A DNA stretch of 64,000 nt from CALABS01 sp050260775 (GTDB taxonomy: Bacteria; Pseudomonadota; Alphaproteobacteria; Rhodospirillales; Magnetospirillaceae): positions 85,377 through 149,376 of the forward strand of contig JBLNCP010000043.1 in the NCBI GenBank assembly GCA_050260775.1, written 5' to 3'. Position numbers and translations under genes: made by a program. The notes beneath the pieces are model-generated. The model did not search any database. It worked only from the letters and a program-made list of their open reading frames with translations, and had not been told where the DNA came from. Numbering within the stretch: position 1 is the first letter of the stretch; every line of letters begins with the position of its first letter. This document shows, one piece after another, positions 56,903 through 64,000 of this stretch.

Positions 56903-58035
56903 CCCACACCGACGCGCCCACTCCCCAGCCCCAACCGTTGCCGGAACACGAGCCGGTGCCGCCGTCCGCCGCGCAAACGGAAGAGCCGCAGGCGGCGCCC
57001 CAGCCCGCACCCGACACAAGCGTCACCGAGGACGAAGGCAAGGGCCTGCCCTGGGGGCTGCTGGTCGGAGTAATCCTGGTGGTGGGCCTGGCGGTCACCG
57101 CCGTGGTCACCTTCCCGCAGTGGCGCGATGAGATGATGCCGGCCAAGGTCGCCGTCGCTCCGACCGCGCTGGTCGACGCCGACCTCGCCTCGCTGCGCGC
57201 CGAACTGGCGCAGACCCGCGACCGCCTGCGCCAGATCGAGGACAGGGTGGCGGCGATGACGGAGGCCGGCGCTCCGGTTGCCGGCCAGGCCGGCGAGGAT
57301 CCGCGGGTGGCGCAGCTGGATAAGGCGGTGCGCGCCCTGCAGGCGCAGCCGCAGGTCCCGGCGCGGATGGTCGAACAGGTGGACGCCCTCGCGCTGCAGG
57401 TCGCCGACCTCAAGCGCACGGCGGCCGACGCCGCGGCGGTGCTGCGGCTGGCCGACCGGGTCGAGAAGACCGAGGCCGAGATGCGCGATATCAAGAGCCG
57501 CCGCACCTCCGCCGGAGCCCTGCTGCTGGCGGTGGGGCAGTTGCGGGAAGCGGTGAACGCCGCCATGCCGTTCGACGCCGAATGGCGCGCGGTCAGGGCG
57601 CTGGCGCCCCAGGACGCCGAGGTCACAGCGGCCCTCGACACCATCCGCGCCCGCGCCGCGGCCGGCATCCCGACCCGGCTGGTGCTGGCCGAGCGGTTCG
57701 AGAGCCTTGCCCCGGAGCTGGTGCGGGCCGAGACTCTGCCGGAAACCCGCTCGTGGTGGCGCGATACCCTGCACCGAGTCTCCACCCTGGTGACGGTGCG
57801 GCGCGAGGACGGCAATGCCGCCGGCCAGGGCCCGGCCGCCATCACCGCCCGCGCCCAGGCGCGGCTGGCGACCGGCGATCTCGCCGGGGCGGTGTCCCAG
57901 GTCGAGCAATTGGGCGGCGCTCCGGCCGAGGCGGCCGCCGCCTGGCTCGCCGACGCCCAGGCCCGGCTGGCGGCGGATGCGGCCACCGGCGCGCTGACCG
58001 CGCACGTTGTCGCCGCCCTCGGCGCGGGGCAATAG
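56899..58035 (+). CDS. Mitofilin/Mic60-like inner-membrane protein
   Basis: The protein has 378 residues. It has a Pro/Gln-rich N-terminus (1-45), one transmembrane helix (GLLVGVILVVGLAVTAVVTF, about 50-70), a long coiled coil (about 85-225, LASLRAELAQTRDRLRQIED) and a C-terminal helical region (RARAAAGIPTRLVLAERFES) typical of the alphaproteobacterial mitofilin-related family. Genes of this family lie between hemD and hemY in many alphaproteobacteria and are thought to shape inner or intracytoplasmic membranes, as Mic60 does in cristae. Confidence 0.88.
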   Translation: MTHTDAPTPQPQPLPEHEPVPPSAAQTEEPQAAPQPAPDTSVTEDEGKGLPWGLLVGVILVVGLAVTAVVTFPQWRDEMMPAKVAVAPTALVDADLASLRAELAQTRDRLRQIEDRVAAMTEAGAPVAGQAGEDPRVAQLDKAVRALQAQPQVPARMVEQVDALALQVADLKRTAADAAAVLRLADRVEKTEAEMRDIKSRRTSAGALLLAVGQLREAVNAAMPFDAEWRAVRALAPQDAEVTAALDTIRARAAAGIPTRLVLAERFESLAPELVRAETLPETRSWWRDTLHRVSTLVTVRREDGNAAGQGPAAITARAQARLATGDLAGAVSQVEQLGGAPAEAAAAWLADAQARLAADAATGALTAHVVAALGAGQ

Positions 58036-58038
58036 GCC

Positions 58039-59349
58039 ATGCGCCGCCTCGTCGTCTTCATCCTCGCCACCGCCCTTCTGGTCGCCGCCGCCGTGTGGCT
58101 GGCCGACCGTCCGGGGGCGGTGACGGTGCATTGGCAGGGCTGGCGCGTCGACACCACCGTGCCGGTGCTGCTCGTCGCGCTGCTGGCGCTGGTTCTGGTC
58201 ATCGAAATGGTGGTCCGCCTCCTGCGCGGTCTGCTCGCGGCGCCCGGGCGCTTCCTGCACCGCCGCCGCGAGCGCCGCCGCCATGAGGGCTACCGCGCCC
58301 TGTCCGACGGGCTGGCCGCCGTGGCCATCGGCGACAGCCGCCGCGCCCGCAAGCTGGCGCACCGGGCCGACAAGCTGCTGGCCGATCGCGCCTTGACCGG
58401 GCTGCTCACCGCCCGCGCCGCCGAGCTGTCGGGCGACCGCACCGAGGCGCGCCGGCGCTTCGACGACATGCTGGCGCGTCCCGAAACGGCCATGCTGGGC
58501 CTCAAGGGCCTGCTGGCCTTGAGCCTGGAGGACGGCGACCGCGCCGCCGCCCTCGACTATGCCCGGCGGGCATGGGCGCTGGGAGCCGGCTCCGACGATC
58601 TGGCGGCGGCGCTGTTCGACCTTCAGGCCCGCGCCGGACAATGGGGCGAGGCCGAGGCGACCCTGGCCGAGGCCCGCCGCCGCGGCGCCATGACCGGCGC
58701 CGACCTGCTCCACCGCCAGGCCCTGGCCCTGGTCGAGCGCGCCCGCACGACCACCGATCCCACCGAGGCCCGCAAGGCGGCGCTCAAGGCCCACCAGGCC
58801 GATCCCATGCTGGTCGCCGCCGCTACCGAGGCGGCCACCCACCTGCATCGCGCCGGCAAGGACCGCAAGGCCGCGGCGGTGATCGAAGGCACCTGGCGCG
58901 TGGCTCCCCATCCCGCCCTGGTCGAGGCCATGATCGGCCTCGCCCCGGCCGAAACTCCGCTGCAGCGGGTCAAGCGCATGGAGCGCCTGGTCAAGGCCAA
59001 TTCCGAGGCCGCCGACGGGCACGTCGCCCTGGCCGAGGCGGCGCTGGCAGCCAAGCTGTGGGGGCATGCCCGCAGCCATCTCGACCAGGCGGTGTCCCTG
59101 CGGCCGACCACCGCCGTCTTCGTGCTGCTGGCGCGGCTCGAGCGCGAGGAGCGCAAGGACGAGGCGGCGGCGCAGGCCTGGCTGGCCAAGGCGGCCGCTG
59201 CCCCGGCGGAACCGGCGTGGGTCTGCTCGGCCTGCGGCAAGTCGGCCGATGGCTGGACGGTGGCCTGTTCCGGCTGTGGCGGCATCGACACCCTCGACTG
59301 GCGCCAGCCTGCGGCGGCGCCGGCTGTCCCCGCGGTTCAGGCGCCGTAG
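58039..59349 (+). CDS. hemY: HemY-type TPR membrane protein with C-terminal zinc ribbon
   Basis: The protein has 436 residues. Two N-terminal transmembrane segments (LVVFILATALLVAAAVWLAD and VPVLLVALLALVLVIEMVV) enclose the HemY N-terminal domain. Five or more TPR-like hairpins follow (ARAAELSGDRTEARRRFDDM, FDLQARAGQWGEAEATLAEA). The C-terminus has a four-cysteine ribbon, WVCSACGKSADGW with ACSGCGGIDTLDW. This HemY is the proteobacterial heme-cluster protein, not protoporphyrinogen oxidase. Its last 13 bp overlap the Coq10-like gene on the other strand. Confidence 0.93.
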   Translation: MRRLVVFILATALLVAAAVWLADRPGAVTVHWQGWRVDTTVPVLLVALLALVLVIEMVVRLLRGLLAAPGRFLHRRRERRRHEGYRALSDGLAAVAIGDSRRARKLAHRADKLLADRALTGLLTARAAELSGDRTEARRRFDDMLARPETAMLGLKGLLALSLEDGDRAAALDYARRAWALGAGSDDLAAALFDLQARAGQWGEAEATLAEARRRGAMTGADLLHRQALALVERARTTTDPTEARKAALKAHQADPMLVAAATEAATHLHRAGKDRKAAAVIEGTWRVAPHPALVEAMIGLAPAETPLQRVKRMERLVKANSEAADGHVALAEAALAAKLWGHARSHLDQAVSLRPTTAVFVLLARLEREERKDEAAAQAWLAKAAAAPAEPAWVCSACGKSADGWTVACSGCGGIDTLDWRQPAAAPAVPAVQAP

Positions 59350-59777
59350 AGGGCGCGGGCGCGGTCGCGGAAGGTGCGCAGCACCCGACGCTCCACCTCG
59401 TGGATGGTCAGGCGCGCCAGCGCCTGAAGCATGCCCGAGCGGAACAGCACCTCATACTCGGCGCGCACCCGGCACCCCGAATCCACGGCCGCGAAGGTCC
59501 ACACCAGCCGAAAGGTGCGGAACGGCCCGTCGGCCGCCGAGATTTCCAGCTGCTCGGGCGGGGCGGCGACGGCGCGGGAGCGGAAGCTGATGTCGGCCGG
59601 CCCGGCCCCGAAATGGTTGTCGACCTCGCGCACCTCCGCCTCGCAGGACAGGACACGGGCGCGGCGGCACCAGGGGATGAACTCGGGATAGCGCTCGATG
59701 TCCGAGGCGACGGCGAACAGCTGCTCGCGGGTATGGCGCGGAAAATCGGCGGAGATGACGCCGGTGAGTGCCGCCAT
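59337..59777 (-). CDS. Coq10/RatA-like START-domain ubiquinone-binding protein
   Basis: This 146-residue protein is a single START/SRPBCC domain: SADFPRHTREQLFAVASDIE, RYPEFIPWCRRARVL, VDNHFGAGPADISFRSR and a final EVERRVLRTFRDRARALYG helix. The YPEFIPWC block is typical of the COQ10 family (RatA in E. coli). Alphaproteobacterial members support respiratory use of ubiquinone. It starts 6 bp after the end of the cyclic-nucleotide-binding gene, probably as one operon, and its end overlaps that of hemY. Confidence 0.9.
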   Translation of the reverse strand: MAALTGVISADFPRHTREQLFAVASDIERYPEFIPWCRRARVLSCEAEVREVDNHFGAGPADISFRSRAVAAPPEQLEISAADGPFRTFRLVWTFAAVDSGCRVRAEYEVLFRSGMLQALARLTIHEVERRVLRTFRDRARALYGA

Positions 59778-59783
59778 CGCCGG

Positions 59784-60125
59784 CTAGCGCGTCAGATTGC
59801 GGATGTTGCGGACGAAGATGTTCAGCAGTCCGCGGATGAAGGGATCGGCCTTGGCCAGCTTCTCGCGGAAGACGTCGCGGCTGATCACCACCACCGAGAC
59901 GTCGGTGACGGCGTTGGCGGTGGCCATGCGCGGCTGGTCGTCGACCAGCGCCATTTCGCCGAACAGTTCCCCCTTGCCCAAGGTGGCGAGGGTGACGCCG
60001 TTCTTGTTGATCTCGATGGTGCCGTCCTGAATCAGATAGGCCCGATCGCCGCGCTCGCCTTCCTTGAAGACTTTCTGGCCGGCGTAGAAGACCTTTCGTT
60101 CGAGGACTCGTCCCTGCTGGAGCAT
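59784..60125 (-). CDS. Single-domain cyclic-nucleotide-binding protein
   Basis: This 113-residue protein is essentially only a cNMP-binding domain: FYAGQKVFKEGERGDRAYLI, QDGTIEINKNG, TLGKGELFGEMALVDDQPRM (phosphate-binding cassette, GE-hydrophobic-AL-x4-R) and ATANAVTDVSVVVISRDVF. The arginine contacting the cyclic phosphate is present. The C-terminal helix (PFIRGLLNIFVRNIRNLTR) has no DNA-binding motif, so it is not a Crp-type transcription factor. It may sense cAMP or cGMP for a partner protein. Confidence 0.87.
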   Translation of the reverse strand: MLQQGRVLERKVFYAGQKVFKEGERGDRAYLIQDGTIEINKNGVTLATLGKGELFGEMALVDDQPRMATANAVTDVSVVVISRDVFREKLAKADPFIRGLLNIFVRNIRNLTR

Positions 60126-60317
60126 GCCCGGACCCTTGCTGACTTGCCTTCGACTTTAGGCAGATTGGACGCACAAGTCATCCCCCTGCGTGCAGGGTTT
60201 CGTCGCAGGGTTGGGCGCCATCGACAGCGCTCGGCCGGGGCGGTAGACTGCGGCTCATGCGCTGCCCCACCTCCAGCCCGAAGCGGGAGTTCCTCCGCTT
60301 CGCCTTGCGGCTTGACC

Positions 60318-60809
60318 ATGAAGGCTGATGTTCGCGCCCGGGTTCTGGCCCGGTTGCGGGCCCTGATGGCGCGCACCGTGGCCAACGGCGCCAGCGACGA
60401 GGAGGAACTGGTGGCGGCCCGCATGGTCGGCAAGACCGTCGCGCAACTTGACGCCATGGGCGGCATCGCCCCGGCCGTCCCCAAGCCGCAGCAATCCTGG
60501 GCCAAGACCGAGCGGGATTCCCGCGAGTACCAGCAGCTCCTGGAAAAGAACACCCTCGAGTCGCTGCTCAAGGCGGCGGTGCAGGAGCTGGGGCTCGAGC
60601 ACATCAACACCGTCTCGCCGCCCCGCAAGCGGGTCCCGGGCCTGCCGGTGGAACGGGTGGGGACGCGCGAGCTGCTGGAACCGCACCTGGCCATGATGCT
60701 GGCGCCGCGGTCGGCGCAGCTCACCCGCGAGATCCTTGGGCGGACGATCGACGAGCTGATCTACGACGGCGCCTTCCCGCCCTATCTCGACATCCCCATC
60801 GGGGAATAG
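60318..60809 (+). CDS. DUF2786-like protein of unknown function
   Basis: This 163-residue protein starts at ATG 60318. The N-terminal 45 residues (RVLARLRALMARTVANGASD then EEELVAARMVGKTVAQL) match the pattern of DUF2786, two helices with a T-x-x-x-A-S-x-x-E turn. The middle is helical (REYQQLLEKNTLESLLKAAV), and the C-terminus LTREILGRTIDELIYDGAFP looks structured. No function is known. It is divergent from the cyclic-nucleotide-binding gene across 192 bp in which no other gene was seen. Confidence 0.7.
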   Translation: MKADVRARVLARLRALMARTVANGASDEEELVAARMVGKTVAQLDAMGGIAPAVPKPQQSWAKTERDSREYQQLLEKNTLESLLKAAVQELGLEHINTVSPPRKRVPGLPVERVGTRELLEPHLAMMLAPRSAQLTREILGRTIDELIYDGAFPPYLDIPIGE

Positions 60810-60827
60810 GCGGCCGGCCCAGATATT

Positions 60828-60913
60828 CACCACGAAGACACGAAGACACCAAGAGAAGGTGCCGTTAGGCACGGCCTAACGTTCCGCAGAGGCCGCTTCG
60901 TGCCTTCGTGGTT
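60828..60913. repeat. Nested palindromic repeat (MITE-like or REP-like)
   Basis: An outer inverted repeat pairs 60828-60845 (CACCACGAAGACACGAAG) with 60896-60913 (CTTCGTGCCTTCGTGGTT), with two differences. Inside, CGTTAGGC (60863-60870) pairs perfectly with GCCTAACG (60874-60881) over a 3-nt loop. It fills most of the gap between the DUF2786-like gene and slt, two convergent genes. The ACCACGAAG arms are of a type found dispersed in many bacterial genomes. Confidence 0.7.
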
Positions 60914-60931
60914 AAAAACCGGGAGCCTTGG

Positions 60932-62791
60932 TCAGACCTTGCCGCCCTTGCGCTTGCCCTTGGCTTCCATGCCTTCGAACAGCGGCCAGTCGCCGGCGGC
61001 GACGGAGTCGAGCGAGGGCGAGTTCTGGCCCAGGCGGGTGCGGTAGATCCAGAAATTGGTCATCACCCGCTCGACGAAGGCGCGCGTCTCGCGCGACGGC
61101 AGGCTTTCGATGAACAGCAGCGGATCGTTGCCGTGCTTCATCGAGGCCATCCAGGTCTGCAGCTTGCCCGGGCCGGCATTGTAGGCGGCGGCCAGCAGGA
61201 ACAGGTTGCCGTTGACCGGCTCCTCGTTGAGGAGCTTGGCGAGATACTTCTGGCCGAGCGACAGGTTGAACTCGGGCTCGTTCAGCTTGTCCTTCACCTG
61301 GCGGCCGGCGATGGCGGTGGCGGTGGCGGGCATGATCTGCATCAGGCCCGAGGCGCCGGCATGGCTCTTGGCGCGCGGGTTGAAGGATGATTCCTGGCGC
61401 ACGAAGGCGTAGACTAGGGCCTTGTCCAGGGTCCACCCGCCCTTCGGGTTCCACTCGGGCAGCGGGAACGAGGCGGCGTCGTTCATCAGGCCGGGGTTCA
61501 TGCCGCCCAGGCGCACCGCCAGGCCGGGCATGTCGCCGGCGTGGGCCAGCGTCAGCATGGACTGGCGCACCGGCTTGGTGGCGCGCGGATAGAGCTTGCG
61601 CAGCTCCTCCTCGGCGCCCTGGCGGTCGCCCAGCTGCAGCAGCGCCAGGGCGCGCCGCGCCGGGGCCACGCGCATCAGCACGTCGGCGTCGGCCTCGGTG
61701 AAGGGCGGGGTCTCCCACGAGAACACGGTCTCGTACCCCAGCGCCCGGCGCGCCAGCAGGCCGTAGAAGGTGCGCGGATAGGTGGCGGCGATCTCGAGCC
61801 AGTGGTTCACCACCTCGGGACGGCGCGACACTAGGTTGGCGCGGGCGGCCCAGAAGGCGCCGGCCGAAATCATCCAGGGCGAGGCGCCCTCATCGGCGTT
61901 GGCGACGTGCTCGAAATGGCGGCGTGCCTCGTCGGGCTTGCCGAGGCGCCACTTGGCCAGTCCGGCGACCCAGTGGGCGACCGGCAACTCGGTGCCCGAG
62001 CGCTGGGCGGCCTGCTCGGACCACGCCACCGCCTCGGCGTCACGGCCGCCGGCGAAGTGGTCGGCGGCCAGCGCCACCTTCATGGCGTCGATCTCGACGC
62101 GGTCGAGGCTGCGGGCCTCGGCGCCGGTCAGCAGGGCCAGCGCGGCGGACTGCTCGTCCTTGCGCAGCAGCTGGCGGAACTTGGTCTTCAGCGCCCGGGC
62201 CTTGGCGGAGCCGTGGTCGAGCGAGAATACCTGGTCTTCCCAATTGCCGCCGTCGTCGGAGGTGTCGACGCTGGTGCCCCTGAGGGCGCCGCGGACGGGC
62301 TGCTTGATGGCGCCGAAGCCCTTGACGCCCTTCGAGGTGGCCAGCGCGTGCACCGGCTCCGACTCCGGATGGTCGGCATATTCCGCCATCCAGGCGCGCA
62401 GCTCCTGGTACTTGGGATGGAAGCGCTCGTCGAGGTAGCGGGCGGCCAGGAAGTGACCCTTGAGAAGGTCGTCCTGGACGCGGCCGAGCTCGCGGTCGGC
62501 GGCGGCCCAATTGCCCTCGGCCTGGAAGCGCATGACTCGTGCGTAGGCGTCCGCGTCGGAGGCGGAAAGCGGCTTGGGCAGGGGCGCGATGCGCGCCTCA
62601 CGGCCGATGCCGGGCATCACCGCGGCGGTGAGCGTGCCCTCGCCGCCCATGGCGGCTGCGAGCTGAACCCCGCCGGTGGCCGCGGCCTGCGTTCCGGCGA
62701 CCGCCCGCTTCGGGCCCAGGTCACCTGCGCTGGCCGGGGAAGTCACGACCATGATCGCCAACATCACGGCCGGGAGGAGCCTGTCGCGCAA
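60932..62791 (-). CDS. slt: Soluble lytic murein transglycosylase
   Basis: The protein has 619 residues with a signal peptide (RLLPAVMLAIMVVTSPASA). The first 430 residues are helical superhelix repeats (the U/L-domain-like doughnut). The C-terminal SLT domain carries the catalytic Glu in FVRQESSFNPRAKSHAGASG, followed by LMQIMPATA, LSLGQKYLAKLLNEEPVNGN and LLAAAYNAGPGKLQTW. It cleaves the MurNAc-GlcNAc bond in peptidoglycan in the periplasm and yields 1,6-anhydro ends. It stands alone; the start codon is ATG at 62791. Confidence 0.93.
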   Translation of the reverse strand: MRDRLLPAVMLAIMVVTSPASAGDLGPKRAVAGTQAAATGGVQLAAAMGGEGTLTAAVMPGIGREARIAPLPKPLSASDADAYARVMRFQAEGNWAAADRELGRVQDDLLKGHFLAARYLDERFHPKYQELRAWMAEYADHPESEPVHALATSKGVKGFGAIKQPVRGALRGTSVDTSDDGGNWEDQVFSLDHGSAKARALKTKFRQLLRKDEQSAALALLTGAEARSLDRVEIDAMKVALAADHFAGGRDAEAVAWSEQAAQRSGTELPVAHWVAGLAKWRLGKPDEARRHFEHVANADEGASPWMISAGAFWAARANLVSRRPEVVNHWLEIAATYPRTFYGLLARRALGYETVFSWETPPFTEADADVLMRVAPARRALALLQLGDRQGAEEELRKLYPRATKPVRQSMLTLAHAGDMPGLAVRLGGMNPGLMNDAASFPLPEWNPKGGWTLDKALVYAFVRQESSFNPRAKSHAGASGLMQIMPATATAIAGRQVKDKLNEPEFNLSLGQKYLAKLLNEEPVNGNLFLLAAAYNAGPGKLQTWMASMKHGNDPLLFIESLPSRETRAFVERVMTNFWIYRTRLGQNSPSLDSVAAGDWPLFEGMEAKGKRKGGKV

Positions 62792-62919
62792 GGCTGTTCT
62801 CCTCTAATCGGTTAATCGAAAATATCGAACGTCGTCCCCAGTTTTATAAATGACCAAGGGGGTAAGGGCAACCCCCTAAAGATGGGGCAAACTTGGGGCA
62901 GGAGAATTTATGAGGAAAT

Positions 62920-63744
62920 TCAGTGGCTTGCCGGAAGGAGCCGGCGCCTGGCCATCAGCAGATCGCGCCATGCTTGGCGCTTGGCCTCGGGGGTGCGCAG
63001 CAGGTAGGCGGGGTGGAAGGTCGCCAGCGCCGGCACCGGGCGTGGCAGCCCCGGGGAGTTGAACTCGAACCAACGCCCGCGCAACCGGTTGATGCCCTCG
63101 TGCCGGGCCAGGATGGCCGAGGCGGCGGCGCCGCCGAACAAAAGCAGCAGCTGGGGGTCGACCAGTTCGATGTGGCGGGTGATGAAGGGCAGGCACACCG
63201 CCACCTCGTCGGGGGTCGGCTTGCGGTTGGCCGGCGGACGCCACGGCAGCACGTTGGTGATGTAGGCGCTGGTGCGATCGAGCCCGATGGAGGCGAGCAT
63301 GCGGTCGAGCAGCTTGCCGGACTGCCCGACGAAGGGAAGGCCCTGGCGATCCTCCTCCTGGCCGGGAGCCTCGCCGATGCACATGACCGCCGCCTCGGGA
63401 TTGCCGTCGGCGAACACGGTGGTGGCGGCCGACTGCTTCAGGGGCAGGCCGTCGAAACCCTCGAGGGCCGCCCGCAGCTCGGACAGGGTGGTGCACCCGG
63501 CGGCGATATGGGCGGCGGTGCCGGTGACCGCGCCGGCGTGGCCGGGCGTGTGGTGGAGGGGCGGGACAAGGTGGACCGGCGAAACAGCGTGGGCCGGCGC
63601 CGCTTCGGCGGCCGGCGGCCGCGGCCGCTCGGGCGCGCGGCTGGACGCGGCGAAGCGGTCGATGGCGGCCGTTCCTACGGTTTCGTCGACCCCGGCGTCG
63701 AGATACCAGGCCAGCAATTGGTCGGGGGAAAGATCCAGCGGCAT
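62920..63744 (-). CDS. Family 4 uracil-DNA glycosylase with missing cluster cysteines
   Basis: This 274-residue protein has the type 4 UDG core: VFADGNPEAAVMCIGEAPGQ (GEAPG at 124-128), EEDRQGLPFVGQSGKLLDRM, AYITNVLPWRPPANRKPTP, LLLLFGGAAASAIL and the HPAYLLR motif at the C-terminus. The first 75 residues are a Pro/Ala-rich extension. The family normally holds a 4Fe-4S cluster with four cysteines. This protein has only three (residues 84, 122, 174), and the usual cysteine after FDG is a leucine. It would remove uracil from DNA. Confidence 0.9.
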   Translation of the reverse strand: MPLDLSPDQLLAWYLDAGVDETVGTAAIDRFAASSRAPERPRPPAAEAAPAHAVSPVHLVPPLHHTPGHAGAVTGTAAHIAAGCTTLSELRAALEGFDGLPLKQSAATTVFADGNPEAAVMCIGEAPGQEEDRQGLPFVGQSGKLLDRMLASIGLDRTSAYITNVLPWRPPANRKPTPDEVAVCLPFITRHIELVDPQLLLLFGGAAASAILARHEGINRLRGRWFEFNSPGLPRPVPALATFHPAYLLRTPEAKRQAWRDLLMARRRLLPASH

Positions 63745-63879
63745 GTCGCTAACAAAATAACACGGGGCATCCCCGCGTTTGAAGGATTCGAATCGCCGGC
63801 GGCCCTTGTGCTATAGAGGCGCCCTCGATCAAGAGCAGCCGCGCGGCGAGTGGCGGCGCCGATTCAGGGAATACGGAAG

Positions 63880-64000
63880 ATGCAACGGGAATCGATGGAA
63901 TTCGACGTGGTGGTTGTCGGCGCCGGTCCTTCGGGTCTGGCGGCGGCGATCCGCCTGAAGCAGGTGTCGCCGGATCTCGCCGTGTGCGTGCTGGAGAAGG
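63880..64000 (+). CDS. Electron transfer flavoprotein-ubiquinone oxidoreductase, N-terminal part
   Basis: Only the first 40 residues are in the window. ATG 63880 is preceded by GGAAG. The sequence MQRESMEFDVVVVGAGPSGL is the FAD-binding GxGxxG start, followed by AAAIRLKQVSPDLAVCVLEK, the characteristic N-terminal block of ETF-QO, which passes electrons from ETF to ubiquinone. Other flavoprotein oxidoreductases share the dinucleotide motif, but the RLKQ block and the C-V-L-E-K strand fit ETF-QO best. The gene continues past the right edge. Confidence 0.82.
   Translation, partial: MQRESMEFDVVVVGAGPSGLAAAIRLKQVSPDLAVCVLEK

Noticed and set aside
56749..59079. 776-codon open frame on the minus strand
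   Set aside because: It is antisense to the mitofilin-like gene and hemY, with a low-complexity His/Gly/Gln-rich product.

Overview
The window looks like the chromosome of a high-GC alphaproteobacterium, most likely a Rhodospirillales member close to Magnetospirillum. This rests on several things: the hemC-hemD-mic60-like-hemY order, a DUF1674 (Sdh assembly factor 4-type) mini-gene, a Coq10-like START protein, the IF3 and ThrRS types, and the generally high GC content. The genus is inference. No rRNA operon and no CRISPR array were seen.

Region 1 (1-16,900) is a cell-surface polysaccharide locus. The minus strand holds a dTDP-3-amino-3,6-dideoxyhexose set (rmlB, rmlA, 3,4-ketoisomerase, PLP aminotransferase, plus a left-handed beta-helix acyltransferase), a phosphoesterase, a CapD/WbpM-type membrane dehydratase, and three glycosyltransferases (GT4, GT2, GT9). 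The plus strand holds a tight operon of a GT2, rfbF (CDP-glucose synthase), a TylC3-type C-methyltransferase, a cupin epimerase and a ketoreductase, which together look like a route to a branched CDP-sugar. A nucleotide-sugar dehydrogenase and a CatB-type acetyltransferase lie convergent to it.

Region 2 (16,900-35,050) is mostly housekeeping: purH, gmhB, rsmB, an MFS exporter, an SNase-like nuclease, the SdhAF4-like gene, an O-antigen ligase, htpX, a DUF2478/DUF364 fusion opposite moaA, nadK-AbrB-wbuC, an alpha/beta hydrolase, two more glycosyltransferases, and thrS-infC. infC appears to start at a rare AUA codon.

Region 3 (35,142-48,924) is a 13.7-kb genomic island inserted into the 3' end of a tRNA-Ser(CGA) gene. 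It is bounded by a 17-bp direct repeat, and the tRNA's presumed original terminator lies just outside the far end. It carries a tyrosine integrase, an excisionase-like HTH protein, a serine recombinase, a complete type II restriction-modification set (controller, nuclease, C5-methylase, Vsr), a PD-(D/E)xK nuclease paired with an orphan RarA/MgsA C-terminal-like protein, two secreted proteins (one built from RDxxGxRTG repeats), several unknown proteins and a tandem ribbon-helix-helix regulator. A 16-bp palindromic motif occurs in front of both that regulator and the serine recombinase and may link them. There are no phage structural, relaxase or type IV secretion genes.

Region 4 (49,000-64,000) is core chromosome again: an exported ankyrin protein, an OafA-type O-acyltransferase, an exported helical-repeat protein, tsaD divergent from hemC-hemD-mic60-hemY, a Coq10-like protein, a cyclic-nucleotide-binding protein, a DUF2786-like protein, a lytic transglycosylase, a family-4 uracil-DNA glycosylase with too few cysteines for a 4Fe-4S cluster, and the start of an ETF-ubiquinone oxidoreductase gene.
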